Shown: positions 1-7,837 of the stretch, in pieces
Position numbering within the stretch: the stretch's first letter is position 1
How the letters are laid out: every line of letters starts with the position of its first letter
Assembly: GCA_016550415.1 (NCBI GenBank)
Contig: JABXGU010000513.1
Coordinates: forward strand, 1-18,420
Origin: an archaeon
Lineage (GTDB): Archaea; Asgardarchaeota; Hermodarchaeia; Hermodarchaeales; Hermodarchaeaceae
Reading direction: 5' to 3'
DNA: 18,420 bases
Notes under the pieces: model-generated
The model's input: only the letters and a program-made list of their open reading frames with translations
What the model was told of the DNA's origin: nothing
Databases searched by the model: none
Translations under genes and position numbers: made by a program

Positions 1-84
1 ATAAAACACTTTTTCAATTTGAAACAAGTCCAATAAGAAAGAAGTACAGAATAATGTGAAAGAATCGATTGGAGACTGTGTCTG

Positions 85-1644
85 ATGCCAACACAAATTG
101 ACCTCCTTGTGACGAATGGAAACATACTGACCATGGACTCCAATCAACCAAGCGCAGAGGCATTCGCTGTCAAAACAGGAAGAATAATTGCTATTGGCAC
201 GAATGAAGAATTATCTGCATTGAAAAGGCAAGCTAGACATACACTTGACTTACATGGAGCAACAGTTGTACCAGGTTTCATTGATAGCCATACCCATTTT
301 GCTGAAATGGGAACCTCCATGCTCAATTTGGACCTTAGCTGTGCCTCATCAGCAGAAGACGCACTAGGGCTTGTTAAAACACGAATATCAGTTACTGCCC
401 CAGGAAACCTCATACTTGGATATAATTTAGATGAAAGTAGTTGGCCTTCACCCCGATTTTTGACGAAGAAGGATCTTGACCCCATTGCACCTCATAATCC
501 TGTTGTGCTCATTAGGATCTGTGGTCATCTAGCCTGTGTCAATTCGCTGGCACTCCAGAGATTAGATATTAATCTTAGTCATCCGGGCGTTGATAGGAAC
601 CCAGTAACAGGAGAAGCTACAGGAGTACTTCGTGACATTCCTATAGACCCTCGAAGCCTGCAAAAACTTGAGGATTTCCCCAATCGAGCGATTTTGGAAG
701 CATGCCGTTATGCTAACAGTATTGGAATCACCTCAATACACGAGAACTTGTATCTTCGCCAACTTCCTTTCATCACTGAGTATCTGAACCTTCGTCGTAC
801 AAATCAACTCACTGTTCGAGTCTATTGCAATCTTGAGACAAAAATGCTGGACCGAATTGCAGGACTTTGTTTGGCTACTGGCTTTGGTGATGATTTCTTT
901 CGATTAGGTGGTGTAAAAGCCTTCATCGATGGGTCATTGGGCGCTCAAACAGCAGCCATTACCCAACCCTATGATGATATGACTACCACCAACGGAATGT
1001 TGTTAGTAAGCGAAGATGAGTACCGATTCATTCTTGAGACATCAAATAAGTTGGGACTCCAAGTTAACACCCATGCGATTGGCGACAGAGCAATTGAGTT
1101 ACTATTACGTTGTCATGAACAGGAATGCAGCAATGATATTGCAAGCCAGCTTCGCCATAGTATCATTCACGCAGAATTGTTGACTCCTCCACTTCTGCAA
1201 AGAACAAAAAAGATTGGCACATTATTGTTGATGCAACCGAATTTTGTTCACCGCTGGGGATTGCCCGGCGGAATGTATGATATGCGACTTGGACCAATAA
1301 GAGCCCAACAACTCAACAACTTCCGCCACATCCTTGACGCAGGAATACGTGTTGCTTTTGGTTCCGATTGCATGCCAATGAACCCACTTTACGGGATATA
1401 CGCAGCTACAACACATCCAAATCCTGCAACACGCATTACAATAGAAGAAGCCCTACGTTGTTACACTATCGAGGCAGCTTATGCTAGCTTTGAGGAAAAG
1501 GAAAAAGGCAGTCTAACAGAAGGCAAACTAGCTGACTTTGTCGTCTTATCAGAGAATCCCCTCACTATAGAGCCAAAAAGAATTCAGGACATTAGGATTG
1601 AGAAGACATTTCTTGGAGGCGTCTGCGTTTTTTCACATATCTAG
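85..1644 (+). CDS. YtcJ-like metal-dependent amidohydrolase
   Basis: This is a 519-residue protein of the amidohydrolase superfamily, closest in pattern to the YtcJ group of cytosolic metal-dependent hydrolases, which cleave amide or related bonds. The short N-terminal beta domain (residues 1-60) leads into the first metal motif, H69-T-H71. Later come an FIDGSLG stretch, NTHAIGDRA, IIHAELL and the late AFGSDCMP motif carrying the catalytic-type aspartate. The C-terminal KGSLTEGKLADFVVL segment closes the composite beta domain. Length is normal for the group and all metal-binding motifs appear present. The ATG is preceded by GGAG at 71-74. The 3' end overlaps the convergent sugar kinase gene by 12 bases. 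The natural substrate cannot be read from the sequence. Family assignment is firm; specific activity is unknown. Confidence 0.93.
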   Translation: MPTQIDLLVTNGNILTMDSNQPSAEAFAVKTGRIIAIGTNEELSALKRQARHTLDLHGATVVPGFIDSHTHFAEMGTSMLNLDLSCASSAEDALGLVKTRISVTAPGNLILGYNLDESSWPSPRFLTKKDLDPIAPHNPVVLIRICGHLACVNSLALQRLDINLSHPGVDRNPVTGEATGVLRDIPIDPRSLQKLEDFPNRAILEACRYANSIGITSIHENLYLRQLPFITEYLNLRRTNQLTVRVYCNLETKMLDRIAGLCLATGFGDDFFRLGGVKAFIDGSLGAQTAAITQPYDDMTTTNGMLLVSEDEYRFILETSNKLGLQVNTHAIGDRAIELLLRCHEQECSNDIASQLRHSIIHAELLTPPLLQRTKKIGTLLLMQPNFVHRWGLPGGMYDMRLGPIRAQQLNNFRHILDAGIRVAFGSDCMPMNPLYGIYAATTHPNPATRITIEEALRCYTIEAAYASFEEKEKGSLTEGKLADFVVLSENPLTIEPKRIQDIRIEKTFLGGVCVFSHI

Positions 1645-2625
1645 TGGTCGCTTGCGAATTAGAAATGCAGTAGTTTCTTGGAAACTTGGGAACAGAGACT
1701 GAGCCGGCTTACGTGAAACACGAAGGGCAGCCACAGCAGCTGCATAGACAGCCGAACGAGCAAGAGTTGCCCCCGATAACATACTTACAGCAAATCCTGC
1801 ATCAAACGCATCACCTGCAGCTGTGGTATCAAGAACTTCGACTTCAAAGGCAGGAATCTTACGTTGATCTTCCTTTGTAACAAGTAAGCAGCCCTTAGCA
1901 CCCATTTTCACTACAACATTCAACGCCCCAATTTCTAATAGGTGAAGGGCAGCTTTGCGAGTATTACGCAGCCCAGTAAGGGCACACACTTCCTTTTCAT
2001 TGGGAAAGAATACATCAACAAAAGGCAGAATATTATGAATTTCAGTCACGGTCTTTGTGGTCCATCCCGCAGGATCCCAACCGGTATCCAATGAAGTGAT
2101 TATTCCTTTGTTATGCGCTTTTTTGAGTAGTGACTTTGCGTTTGCTCCGCGTATAAGGTCTAGAAGGTGATACCCCGCAAGATGAAACCATCGGGGCGGT
2201 AAATCAGCATCAATACAACTCTGCAAGTCATTCAAAGTTACCTGAGAATTAGTGCCCTTAAATGTGACAAATGATCTTTCACCATCATCTCGAACGAAAG
2301 CCACACTAATACCTGTGGATTGCTTTTCAACAAAATGAGTCCACTGGGTTTTTACCCCTGCCTCACGGAATGCTCTGACCACGACCTCACCAAATTGATC
2401 GATTGCTAGGCGTCCAGCAAAACCAGTACTTGCGCCTAGACCTGCTGCACAAAGTGCAAAATTTGCAGCGGAACCAGCTGCACGAAAACCCATCTCAGGC
2501 ACAACGACCTCTTGTCCAAAACGGGGTAGAGTCCTAAGTTTTGGAAGAACCAGTTCAACATTCGCATCCCCAGCTGCCACCAATTGTATGGTTGCTGGCG
2601 CTATGGTACCCACTTTGTGCGTCAT
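1633..2625 (-). CDS. PfkB/ribokinase-family carbohydrate kinase
   Basis: This 330-residue protein belongs to the PfkB/ribokinase family, which phosphorylates sugars, nucleosides or related alcohols using ATP in the cytosol. The N-terminal part shows the glycine-rich substrate region (FRAAGSAANFALCAAGLGA, about 47-65). NEKE lies at 209-212, and the signature DTTAAGDAFDAGFA at 266-279 includes the catalytic-base-type aspartate D272. No domain is missing and the length is typical. The ATG is preceded by AGGTGG at 2632-2637, a good ribosome-binding site. The gene converges on the amidohydrolase and the two stop regions overlap, so the pair may interfere at termination, but nothing ties them to one pathway. 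Substrate (ribose, fructose, nucleoside or other) is not decided by visible motifs. Confidence 0.92.
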   Translation of the reverse strand: MTHKVGTIAPATIQLVAAGDANVELVLPKLRTLPRFGQEVVVPEMGFRAAGSAANFALCAAGLGASTGFAGRLAIDQFGEVVVRAFREAGVKTQWTHFVEKQSTGISVAFVRDDGERSFVTFKGTNSQVTLNDLQSCIDADLPPRWFHLAGYHLLDLIRGANAKSLLKKAHNKGIITSLDTGWDPAGWTTKTVTEIHNILPFVDVFFPNEKEVCALTGLRNTRKAALHLLEIGALNVVVKMGAKGCLLVTKEDQRKIPAFEVEVLDTTAAGDAFDAGFAVSMLSGATLARSAVYAAAVAALRVSRKPAQSLFPSFQETTAFLIRKRPLDM

Positions 2626-2661
2626 ATATTTCCACCTGCATATAAAGTTGAAATAGCTACT

Positions 2662-2672
2662 CTATTTATTAA
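2662..2672 (-). promoter_or_regulatory. TATA-box candidate for the PfkB-family kinase
   Basis: On the reverse strand this AT-rich element reads close to TTAATAAATAG. It would place transcription start near 2640-2646, giving a leader of about 20 bases that includes the AGGTGG ribosome-binding site. The spacing fits archaeal promoters. The call rests only on composition and spacing. Confidence 0.45.
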
Positions 2673-2729
2673 TCGAATAGAAAAGAAGATTGGCATACCC
2701 ACTCTAATATTCCGTTAAAAAGAGGGTAG

Positions 2730-2760
2730 GAACGCTTAACTCCATCATGGAGAAGCGTTC
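2730..2760 (-). terminator. Hairpin and U-tract after the Alba gene
   Basis: GAACGCTT and AAGCGTTC form a perfect 8-bp outer stem, with an inner CTCCA/TGGAG stem closing on a TCA loop. On the reverse strand, the direction of Alba transcription, the hairpin is followed after CTACCCTC by a run of five T. This fits a transcription terminator or a stable 3' end about 70-100 bases past the Alba stop. Confidence 0.55.
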
Positions 2761-2786
2761 TCATCCGACGGAACTAATTAAGACTT

Positions 2787-2806
2787 ACCCGCAGAGAATA
2801 GCGGGT
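2787..2806. other. Second hairpin in the Alba 3' region
   Basis: ACCCGC and GCGGGT form a perfect 6-bp GC-rich stem around an 8-base loop. It lies between the Alba stop codon and the longer hairpin at 2730-2760, so the Alba transcript would end in two consecutive stem-loops. It may protect the 3' end or help termination. No T-run follows this one directly. Confidence 0.45.
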
Positions 2807-2832
2807 ATTGAGGGATTCTAGTTTGTTACTGA

Positions 2833-3204
2833 TTAGCCTTTGCCAGGTCCACGAACCAAAGTAATCTCTAGAGCACTAACATTGGCAGAATTGCCTTCAG
2901 CAGTTTTTACCTGCTCAGTGCTAATCACAATGTTCTGCACGATGAGATCTGTCATAAAGCGATTGCGCAGCACTTCAGCAACATCAACAGCCCGGCTAAT
3001 AGCTCTACCACGCGCCTTGATGATTAGCTCATTAGGATTGCGGTTAAGCTGAGTAACACATGCTGTGATGTACGACATTAACGGTTTGCTTCCGACAAAG
3101 ACGACGCTTTCATCGCGTTTGGCCTTTGGACTTTCAGGCTTTGCTTCTGAGGCTTTGGGGGCCTCTGAAGATTTAGGAGATTCTGATGTTTTTGATCCAG
3201 GCAT
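2833..3204 (-). CDS. albA: Alba-family DNA/RNA-binding chromatin protein
   Basis: This 123-residue protein is an Alba, the abundant dimeric archaeal protein that coats DNA and also binds RNA. The Alba fold spans about residues 32-120, with [10 protein letters not shown] near the DNA-facing loop, followed by the highly conserved [14 protein letters not shown] and EVLRNRF. Compared with Sulfolobus Alba from memory (GKKP), the first of the two lysines is replaced by serine while the second is kept. The first 30 residues are a low-complexity tail rich in Ser, Pro, Glu, Ala and Lys, longer than in most Albas and probably disordered. The ATG has a GGAGGA ribosome-binding site at 3214-3219, nine bases away. 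The gene diverges from the PDCD5 gene and is followed by two hairpins. Confidence 0.95.
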   Translation of the reverse strand: MPGSKTSESPKSSEAPKASEAKPESPKAKRDESVVFVGSKPLMSYITACVTQLNRNPNELIIKARGRAISRAVDVAEVLRNRFMTDLIVQNIVISTEQVKTAEGNSANVSALEITLVRGPGKG

Positions 3205-3366
3205 TTTTTGTTATCCTCCATCACTAGAGAGTAGTTTGTTGATCTGGGTTTCACCAGTTCTTTGATGTCGGTGATTGCAGAAGAATCGTCTTCTACATTC
3301 AACGAAGGGAATTAGGGTCTTTGATAGACAAGAGATTCCTTTAAAGTTTCTGTTTAGCACTTTAAG

Positions 3367-3374
3367 TATAAAAT
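3367..3374 (-). promoter_or_regulatory. TATA-box candidate for Alba
   Basis: On the reverse strand this reads ATTTTATA. It would put transcription start near 3345 and leave a leader of about 140 bases before the Alba ATG. That is long for an archaeal gene, so a closer, weaker promoter is possible. Confidence 0.3.
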
Positions 3375-3467
3375 AATGCTAAGAATTTCTTTCTCTTTGA
3401 TTTTGTGTAAAAATTGTTTAGCGAGAAGAGCATAACACTTAGAGGGGTATCGTAGTAGCCCAAAACC

Positions 3468-3475
3468 TATAAAAA
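3468..3475 (+). promoter_or_regulatory. TATA box for the PDCD5-like gene
   Basis: TATAAAAA lies about 49 bases before the ATG at 3517, preceded by an A-rich stretch like a BRE. Transcription would start near 3494-3500, downstream of the in-frame ATG at 3475. That is one reason to reject 3475 as the gene start. Confidence 0.6.
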
Positions 3476-3516
3476 TGCTGAACTGTTGCTCCTTCTTCGC
3501 CGTAAAGGTGTCTTGG

Positions 3517-3909
3517 ATGTCAGAGGAACCAGATGAATTAGCACGTATCCGTCAGCGCAAAATACATGCATTGGTTGAAGAGAAGCGTAGACAGGAAGTT
3601 GCAAAAGAGGCTAAAGCAGTACAAAAAAAGGAAAGAGAAAAACTGTTGCGAATCATCTTCATGCCCGATGCTATTGCTTATCTAGAGGAATTACGAAAAT
3701 CTAAACCTCAGCTAGCATCTCGCATCGAAGACATTGCCATTTTGCTCTATTCTCAACAACAGCTGCCGGGACAAATACCAAAGATGGGTGTTCTTCTAGT
3801 TCAACGGCGGCTAGAGGGAGTAGAGTCACGTATCACGGTGAAACGCCGAGGAGAAGATGCTGTCAGCCTTTACGAGGCAGTTCGCAAAGATCTTTCTGAG
3901 CATGAATGA
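3517..3909 (+). CDS. PDCD5-family DNA-binding protein
   Basis: The 130-residue product matches the archaeal PDCD5 (TFAR19-related) family of small helical nucleic-acid-binding proteins, related to human programmed cell death 5. It starts with DELARIRQRK and a charged, probably coiled helix rich in Lys, Glu and Gln (about 6-45). The helical core follows (LRIIFMPDAIAYLEELRKSKPQLASRIEDIAI), then the C-terminal basic VQRRL and RITVKRRG segments. The order of these parts and the size fit the family. An in-frame ATG exists at 3475, but it sits inside the TATA box. The ATG at 3517 follows GGTG at 3507-3510 and removes an unlike Cys/Phe-rich leader. The gene is divergent from Alba and converges with the E2F-like gene, 35 bases apart. 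Its exact role in archaea is not settled. Confidence 0.85.
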   Translation: MSEEPDELARIRQRKIHALVEEKRRQEVAKEAKAVQKKEREKLLRIIFMPDAIAYLEELRKSKPQLASRIEDIAILLYSQQQLPGQIPKMGVLLVQRRLEGVESRITVKRRGEDAVSLYEAVRKDLSEHE

Positions 3910-3944
3910 AAATCTCTGGAACGTTAAAAAGGCGTCTGCAATTT

Positions 3945-4463
3945 TTATGGAGTAACTGCTGGTATAGTGGAGGGTGTTGTTGCTTCCTTCAGGATATTAC
4001 CCCTTTCATTCTTTAGAATTACACGAATGACGCTAACCGCATTGGCACCCTGTGTATTTCTCTTGATATCTCGTTCTATCATCCTTAATGCATCCTTATT
4101 ACTAAGTTCTTGAAATGCATTTACCCCAAATTTTAGTAAAACATGTAGAATAGTTCCAGCTTCCCGAAAAGCGGGATTCTCAGGTAAATCAACTTCCAAG
4201 GATTCTTCCTGTTCCACTGGATATGACGCTTTCCATTGAAAATAGCGTTTATGGGATTCGCTTCGAATATCCAATAGCCCAGTACATGACAATACTTCAA
4301 TGACATCATATAGTCTACGTTTCTCTCTAAGGGGTAAGCCAATTTGCAAGAGTAACGTGTTGGTTGTATATTCCCTTTCAGGATGTTCTCGAAGAAAATC
4401 AACTACACGATAAGCAACTTCACCAAGCTTCATTTCAACATCCTCGCCCAGTCCAGTTGTCAT
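3945..4463 (-). CDS. E2F/DP-like winged-helix DNA-binding protein
   Basis: This 172-residue protein has an N-terminal winged helix that resembles the DNA-binding domain of eukaryotic E2F/DP transcription factors. After a first helix (about 13-27), the recognition helix carries KRRLYDVIEVL (48-58), with R49-R50-L-Y52-D53 equal to the E2F/DP RRxYD motif. It continues with a GLLDIRS strand and ends the wing in YFQWKAS (74-80), like the E2F end IQWxG. The remainder (about 90-172) has a helical region and a Pro/Thr-rich tail. I could not recognise an E2F dimerisation or marked-box domain in it. The ATG at 4463 follows GGAG at 4470-4473 by six bases. A TTG four codons upstream is a weaker alternative. 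Function is presumably transcriptional regulation; targets are unknown. An ordinary archaeal winged helix converging on this motif remains possible. Confidence 0.75.
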   Translation of the reverse strand: MTTGLGEDVEMKLGEVAYRVVDFLREHPEREYTTNTLLLQIGLPLREKRRLYDVIEVLSCTGLLDIRSESHKRYFQWKASYPVEQEESLEVDLPENPAFREAGTILHVLLKFGVNAFQELSNKDALRMIERDIKRNTQGANAVSVIRVILKNERGNILKEATTPSTIPAVTP

Positions 4464-4557
4464 ATTCAACTCCAAGCCAGTGAAATTCCTTCTGCCTTAG
4501 GGGGATTGTCCAACAACTAGCTTGTTTTGGTGAACCATCCCTCATGACAACTTTGGT

Positions 4558-4567
4558 AATATAATAG
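4558..4567 (-). promoter_or_regulatory. TATA-box candidate for the E2F-like gene
   Basis: The reverse strand reads TATTATATTA here, predicting a start near 4535 and a leader of about 70 bases. The interval 4464-4769 between the divergent E2F-like and transglutaminase-like genes otherwise shows only AT-rich DNA. A short reverse-strand open frame at 4435-4629 has no family resemblance and is not believed. Confidence 0.4.
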
Positions 4568-4713
4568 ACTCCAAACATATCAAAAAAAGGCTGGTAATAC
4601 CAAAAATGATAGCAAATCCTTGATTGCACATTGGAATGAAGAGAAATTATTTGTTGAAAAAGGAGTTAATAGAACCTTATGATTTCTAATTCAAGCCTTA
4701 TTTAATAATCAAA

Positions 4714-4723
4714 CTTAAATTAT
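4714..4723 (+). promoter_or_regulatory. TATA-box candidate for the transglutaminase-like gene
   Basis: CTTAAATTAT lies about 50 bases before the ATG at 4770, giving a predicted start near 4742 and a leader of less than 30 bases. This is supported only by composition and spacing. Confidence 0.35.
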
Positions 4724-4769
4724 GAGATTCACTTGTAGATGTGTGGGGCAAGGTTTTGTGTGATTGGGC

Positions 4770-5987
4770 ATGTCAAAACGCTGTTCAGTTTGGTCAGTAG
4801 TTATTCTCCTCTTTTTGATTCTAATAGGCGTAACATATACACCGGCTAAGGGTTTTGTTTACGTGCACATCTGGCAGGCTAGCTTTTCAGGCTCACTTAT
4901 GGTTGTTGGTAACCAATCTTACCCAGTTTCAACAAGATGGGATTATATCAATAATAATACATTGCAGACTTGCGAACTAATCACCTTGGATATTACTCTG
5001 AACAATGATACGATTGTCCCAACTGATTTGGTTTCTGATGCTGATGGTAATTCTGAGTTGATTCTTAATTTAACAACACCTATGCAACAAAATGATATTC
5101 TATCATGGCGTGAAGAATGGCGTTTTACAGTATCTGAACAGAGACAAAATATACAACATTTAAGCATTGAACAGTCAGTAAGTATCACCGAAATTGAAGA
5201 TATAATTGGTGAACAGAATTATCACCGGTATACTCAAGGAACAAATCTTTGGAAAATAACTAACCTGACCCTTACTAATTTAGCAACAGACATACAAGAA
5301 AACTTGCCAGAAAACCAAAGAGAAAATGCCCTTTCCCTGGTTTTTGCAGCTATAGAATGGATTCATCATAACATAAATCGCACAATACTACTTGTTGAAC
5401 CTCAGTACCCTGAGGAGTTACTTGTCAGTCGAATCGGTGACTGTGATGATCAATCAAACCTGCTTATCGCGCTCCTTCGCATTTATGGTATCCCCTCTTA
5501 CCTGATGACTGGTCACTGGTACCAGGAAGGAGCCAGTACAAACCGATACTTATGGGGTTCTGTCTCAGAAAATGCATTCTTATTTGTGAATTGGAAGAAT
5601 GTTTTAGGTCATGGTTGGACAATGGTCTATATTCCTCCCTGGGGATGGTTACCTTTCGACCTTAGTGTAGAAAACATAGAAATCAGCCCTGCTAATGCAT
5701 ATTCTGATTCCCTTTTTGCGAAAGGGTTGCCAATGGTATCTCTCTGGAGGTGCATCTCCTCAGATTACATTGGTGAACAGCGTTCACTAAAACAAGATAT
5801 TTTTGATTATCACCTACACCTCTACGACTTTGAGACATGGACCACACTCGGCACCATCCCAATTCTCGACTTCTTCTACTTCGCAATTAATGTAGCTACT
5901 ATCATCGCCCTAGCCATTACCTTGGTTCTTCTCAGCTGCCTTGTTGGAATTAGTATGCGTCGCCAGCCTCAGGAGGATAATTCGTAG
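4770..5987 (+). CDS. Membrane-anchored transglutaminase-like protease-fold protein
   Basis: This 405-residue protein begins with a hydrophobic signal or anchor segment (VWSVVILLFLILIGV, about 7-21). It ends with a membrane helix (FAINVATIIALAITLVLLSCLVGI) and a short basic tail, so the bulk is likely outside the membrane. The central domain has the transglutaminase/papain-like triad: Cys225 in GDCDDQS, His281 in GHGWTMVYIPP and Asp297 in LPFDLS. Such domains act as peptidases or amide-modifying enzymes. In archaea many are uncharacterised surface proteins. Residues before about 130 form a beta-rich region with many Asn-x-Thr/Ser sites, consistent with an exported glycoprotein. The ATG at 4770 is chosen over the TTG two codons upstream. 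The stop lies 34 bases before the preferred bshC start, suggesting co-transcription, though no functional link is known. Confidence 0.8.
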   Translation: MSKRCSVWSVVILLFLILIGVTYTPAKGFVYVHIWQASFSGSLMVVGNQSYPVSTRWDYINNNTLQTCELITLDITLNNDTIVPTDLVSDADGNSELILNLTTPMQQNDILSWREEWRFTVSEQRQNIQHLSIEQSVSITEIEDIIGEQNYHRYTQGTNLWKITNLTLTNLATDIQENLPENQRENALSLVFAAIEWIHHNINRTILLVEPQYPEELLVSRIGDCDDQSNLLIALLRIYGIPSYLMTGHWYQEGASTNRYLWGSVSENAFLFVNWKNVLGHGWTMVYIPPWGWLPFDLSVENIEISPANAYSDSLFAKGLPMVSLWRCISSDYIGEQRSLKQDIFDYHLHLYDFETWTTLGTIPILDFFYFAINVATIIALAITLVLLSCLVGISMRRQPQEDNS

Positions 5988-6021
5988 AGAAAGACAAAGA
6001 GCATATGGTGGAACTGAAGAA

Positions 6022-7785
6022 GTGACTACAAAACTCCAAGCATACGAGTTGTACTACAAGGCAGTCTTTGATGAAGACTCAAATGCCACCAAATTTTGGG
6101 GTCCAATACCCCGCACAATAAAAGATGCTTTGGTCTTCAGTCGTCAAATAGCAATAAAGTATCAGCAGGGGCAGCAACCAATTTTTTCTGAAAAACGAGT
6201 CTCAGAATTATGTGCCACAATTGAAGAGCTACACCAAAACTATAGCATGTTGACAGGTCAGGTTAAGGGGCATCTGGAACAACTTGCTCAAATACCAGCA
6301 GCCGTAGAAGCAGGACACCAGCCTGCTGTTTTGGGAGGTCCGGGCTTTGTTCTCAATAAGATTGCCACCATCATTCGTCTTGCCAAGTTACAGAACTCGG
6401 TTCCAATCATGTTTGTAGGCGATCATGACACCGAACAGAAAGAATTGACTGTTATTCACCTGCCAAGCCCAGGTCCAAGTGGAATAGCTTTCACTCTACC
6501 AATATCCACAGCGTTCCAACAATCGCCCCTCCATATGTTGCCTTTGCCCTCTGAAGCTTGGCTAAAGAGTGTAATACAAAAGATAGATTCTACATATCAT
6601 GAACTAGCAACTACTGCGTCTCGTAAAAGTAGGCAAACATACACTGAACGGGTAGAAATTATCAAGAGTCTCCTACTTGAAACTTACAGTCGTGCATCGA
6701 GTTTGGTTGACTGGGTTCTACGCCTTTGGATGCAAATATCTAATTTCAAACAAGAATGTGGCGTTCTATTCCAGCGTTTCTCGAATCCAAAGATTCGCTC
6801 ATTGATGTTACCAGCATACGAATATCTTCTTTCGTCAAAAAATCGACTCCGATTTATAAATGCAATGAACCAAGCTTCGGAGCAGCTTCGAAAACTTAAC
6901 TATCAACCCGGTATTGGAAACCGCTCTAAAGATTATGTTCCTTTCCACATTGAATGCCCCTCACAAGGTTGCAATCGCACAAGACTGGAACCAGTTCTTA
7001 AGGAACAGGCAAAAACTTCTTCGTATAGTATCTCAGCTACCTGTCCAAAATGCAAGGAAACTCACGTCATTGAAACCTCTGCTTCAAACCCCGACCTCAG
7101 CAATTGGACACAGTACCTTTCACCCCGCGTAGATACTCGCGCATTTCTTGTGCAAAGCTTCACACCAGTAATTCTACATGTGGGCGGACCAGGTGAAACA
7201 AGTTATCATGCCCAAGTATTACCTGGACTTTCAGCAATAGACAGCCTGCAATACATCTTTTTCCGGTACACGAGAATGTTCTATGATAATCCGTGGACCC
7301 GACGAGCGGCATTAACTTTACAAAATGAAAAACTTCCAGTTCTTGAATCAGGAAAAACACAGTTCTACAAATCAGCCATTGATGCGAATTATAATGAGGA
7401 AAACGAGGGAGTTGTACGTTCCCTCTTTGCCGCCTATGGTGAATACATCACTGATACTGCAAAGCAACTGACAGACGAAGAAATGCGCATAGAGAAGGAA
7501 CGAAGTAAAGCTGTCAAGACACAAAGAGAAACCTCTGATCAATCAACTCGTCACCGACTCCAAGCACATATTGGTCTACTCACGAAACACCGCCAACTTC
7601 TACAAATCTATCAGTCTCAAATGTTCGGTCGATATGCACCTGAACGTTTTGGTCAAGAAGCTAGTTTTGCCTGGATAGACATGGCTATGTCATTAGGACC
7701 AAAACAGGTTATTGATAGGCTCCAAAACCACTATCAACTCCTTACTCCACCAGCAGCCATATTCCATATCGCTGGAACAACTTAG
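6022..7785 (+). CDS. bshC: Bacillithiol biosynthesis cysteine-adding enzyme BshC
   Basis: BshC catalyses the last step of bacillithiol synthesis, joining cysteine to glucosaminyl-malate. From the GTG at 6022 the protein has 587 residues, against about 540 in Bacillus. Family landmarks are in order: AGHQPAVLGGPGFVLNKIATI (about 97-117, like GGQQAGLLTGPLYTIHK in Bacillus), VGDHDTEQ, SPRVDTRAFLVQSF, then H386-VGGPGETSYHAQV (like IAGPGEINYWGEL). The C-terminal part contains a long charged coiled coil, as usual. An insertion near 305-350 carries C312-x4-C317 and C341-x2-C344, resembling a zinc ribbon. The open frame extends upstream to 5941 inside the transglutaminase-like gene. GTG 6022 follows GGTGG at 6007-6011, while AGGAGG at 5971-5976 precedes only ATA/ATT codons, so the start is uncertain. 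bshA and bshB are close by. Confidence 0.88.
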   Translation: MTTKLQAYELYYKAVFDEDSNATKFWGPIPRTIKDALVFSRQIAIKYQQGQQPIFSEKRVSELCATIEELHQNYSMLTGQVKGHLEQLAQIPAAVEAGHQPAVLGGPGFVLNKIATIIRLAKLQNSVPIMFVGDHDTEQKELTVIHLPSPGPSGIAFTLPISTAFQQSPLHMLPLPSEAWLKSVIQKIDSTYHELATTASRKSRQTYTERVEIIKSLLLETYSRASSLVDWVLRLWMQISNFKQECGVLFQRFSNPKIRSLMLPAYEYLLSSKNRLRFINAMNQASEQLRKLNYQPGIGNRSKDYVPFHIECPSQGCNRTRLEPVLKEQAKTSSYSISATCPKCKETHVIETSASNPDLSNWTQYLSPRVDTRAFLVQSFTPVILHVGGPGETSYHAQVLPGLSAIDSLQYIFFRYTRMFYDNPWTRRAALTLQNEKLPVLESGKTQFYKSAIDANYNEENEGVVRSLFAAYGEYITDTAKQLTDEEMRIEKERSKAVKTQRETSDQSTRHRLQAHIGLLTKHRQLLQIYQSQMFGRYAPERFGQEASFAWIDMAMSLGPKQVIDRLQNHYQLLTPPAAIFHIAGTT

Positions 7786-7837
7786 AAAATAGTATAGGTA
7801 TTTTAGTAAATAATGCACCTAATACCCAGGAATAAAA

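Noticed and set aside
3475..3516. Upstream ATG extending the PDCD5-like protein by 14 residues
   Set aside because: It sits on the TATA box, upstream of the predicted transcript start, and adds a Cys/Phe-rich leader unlike the family.
4435..4629. Small reverse-strand open frame upstream of the E2F-like gene
   Set aside because: It overlaps the E2F-like start in another frame and has no ribosome-binding site or recognisable motif. The region fits better as a promoter and leader.
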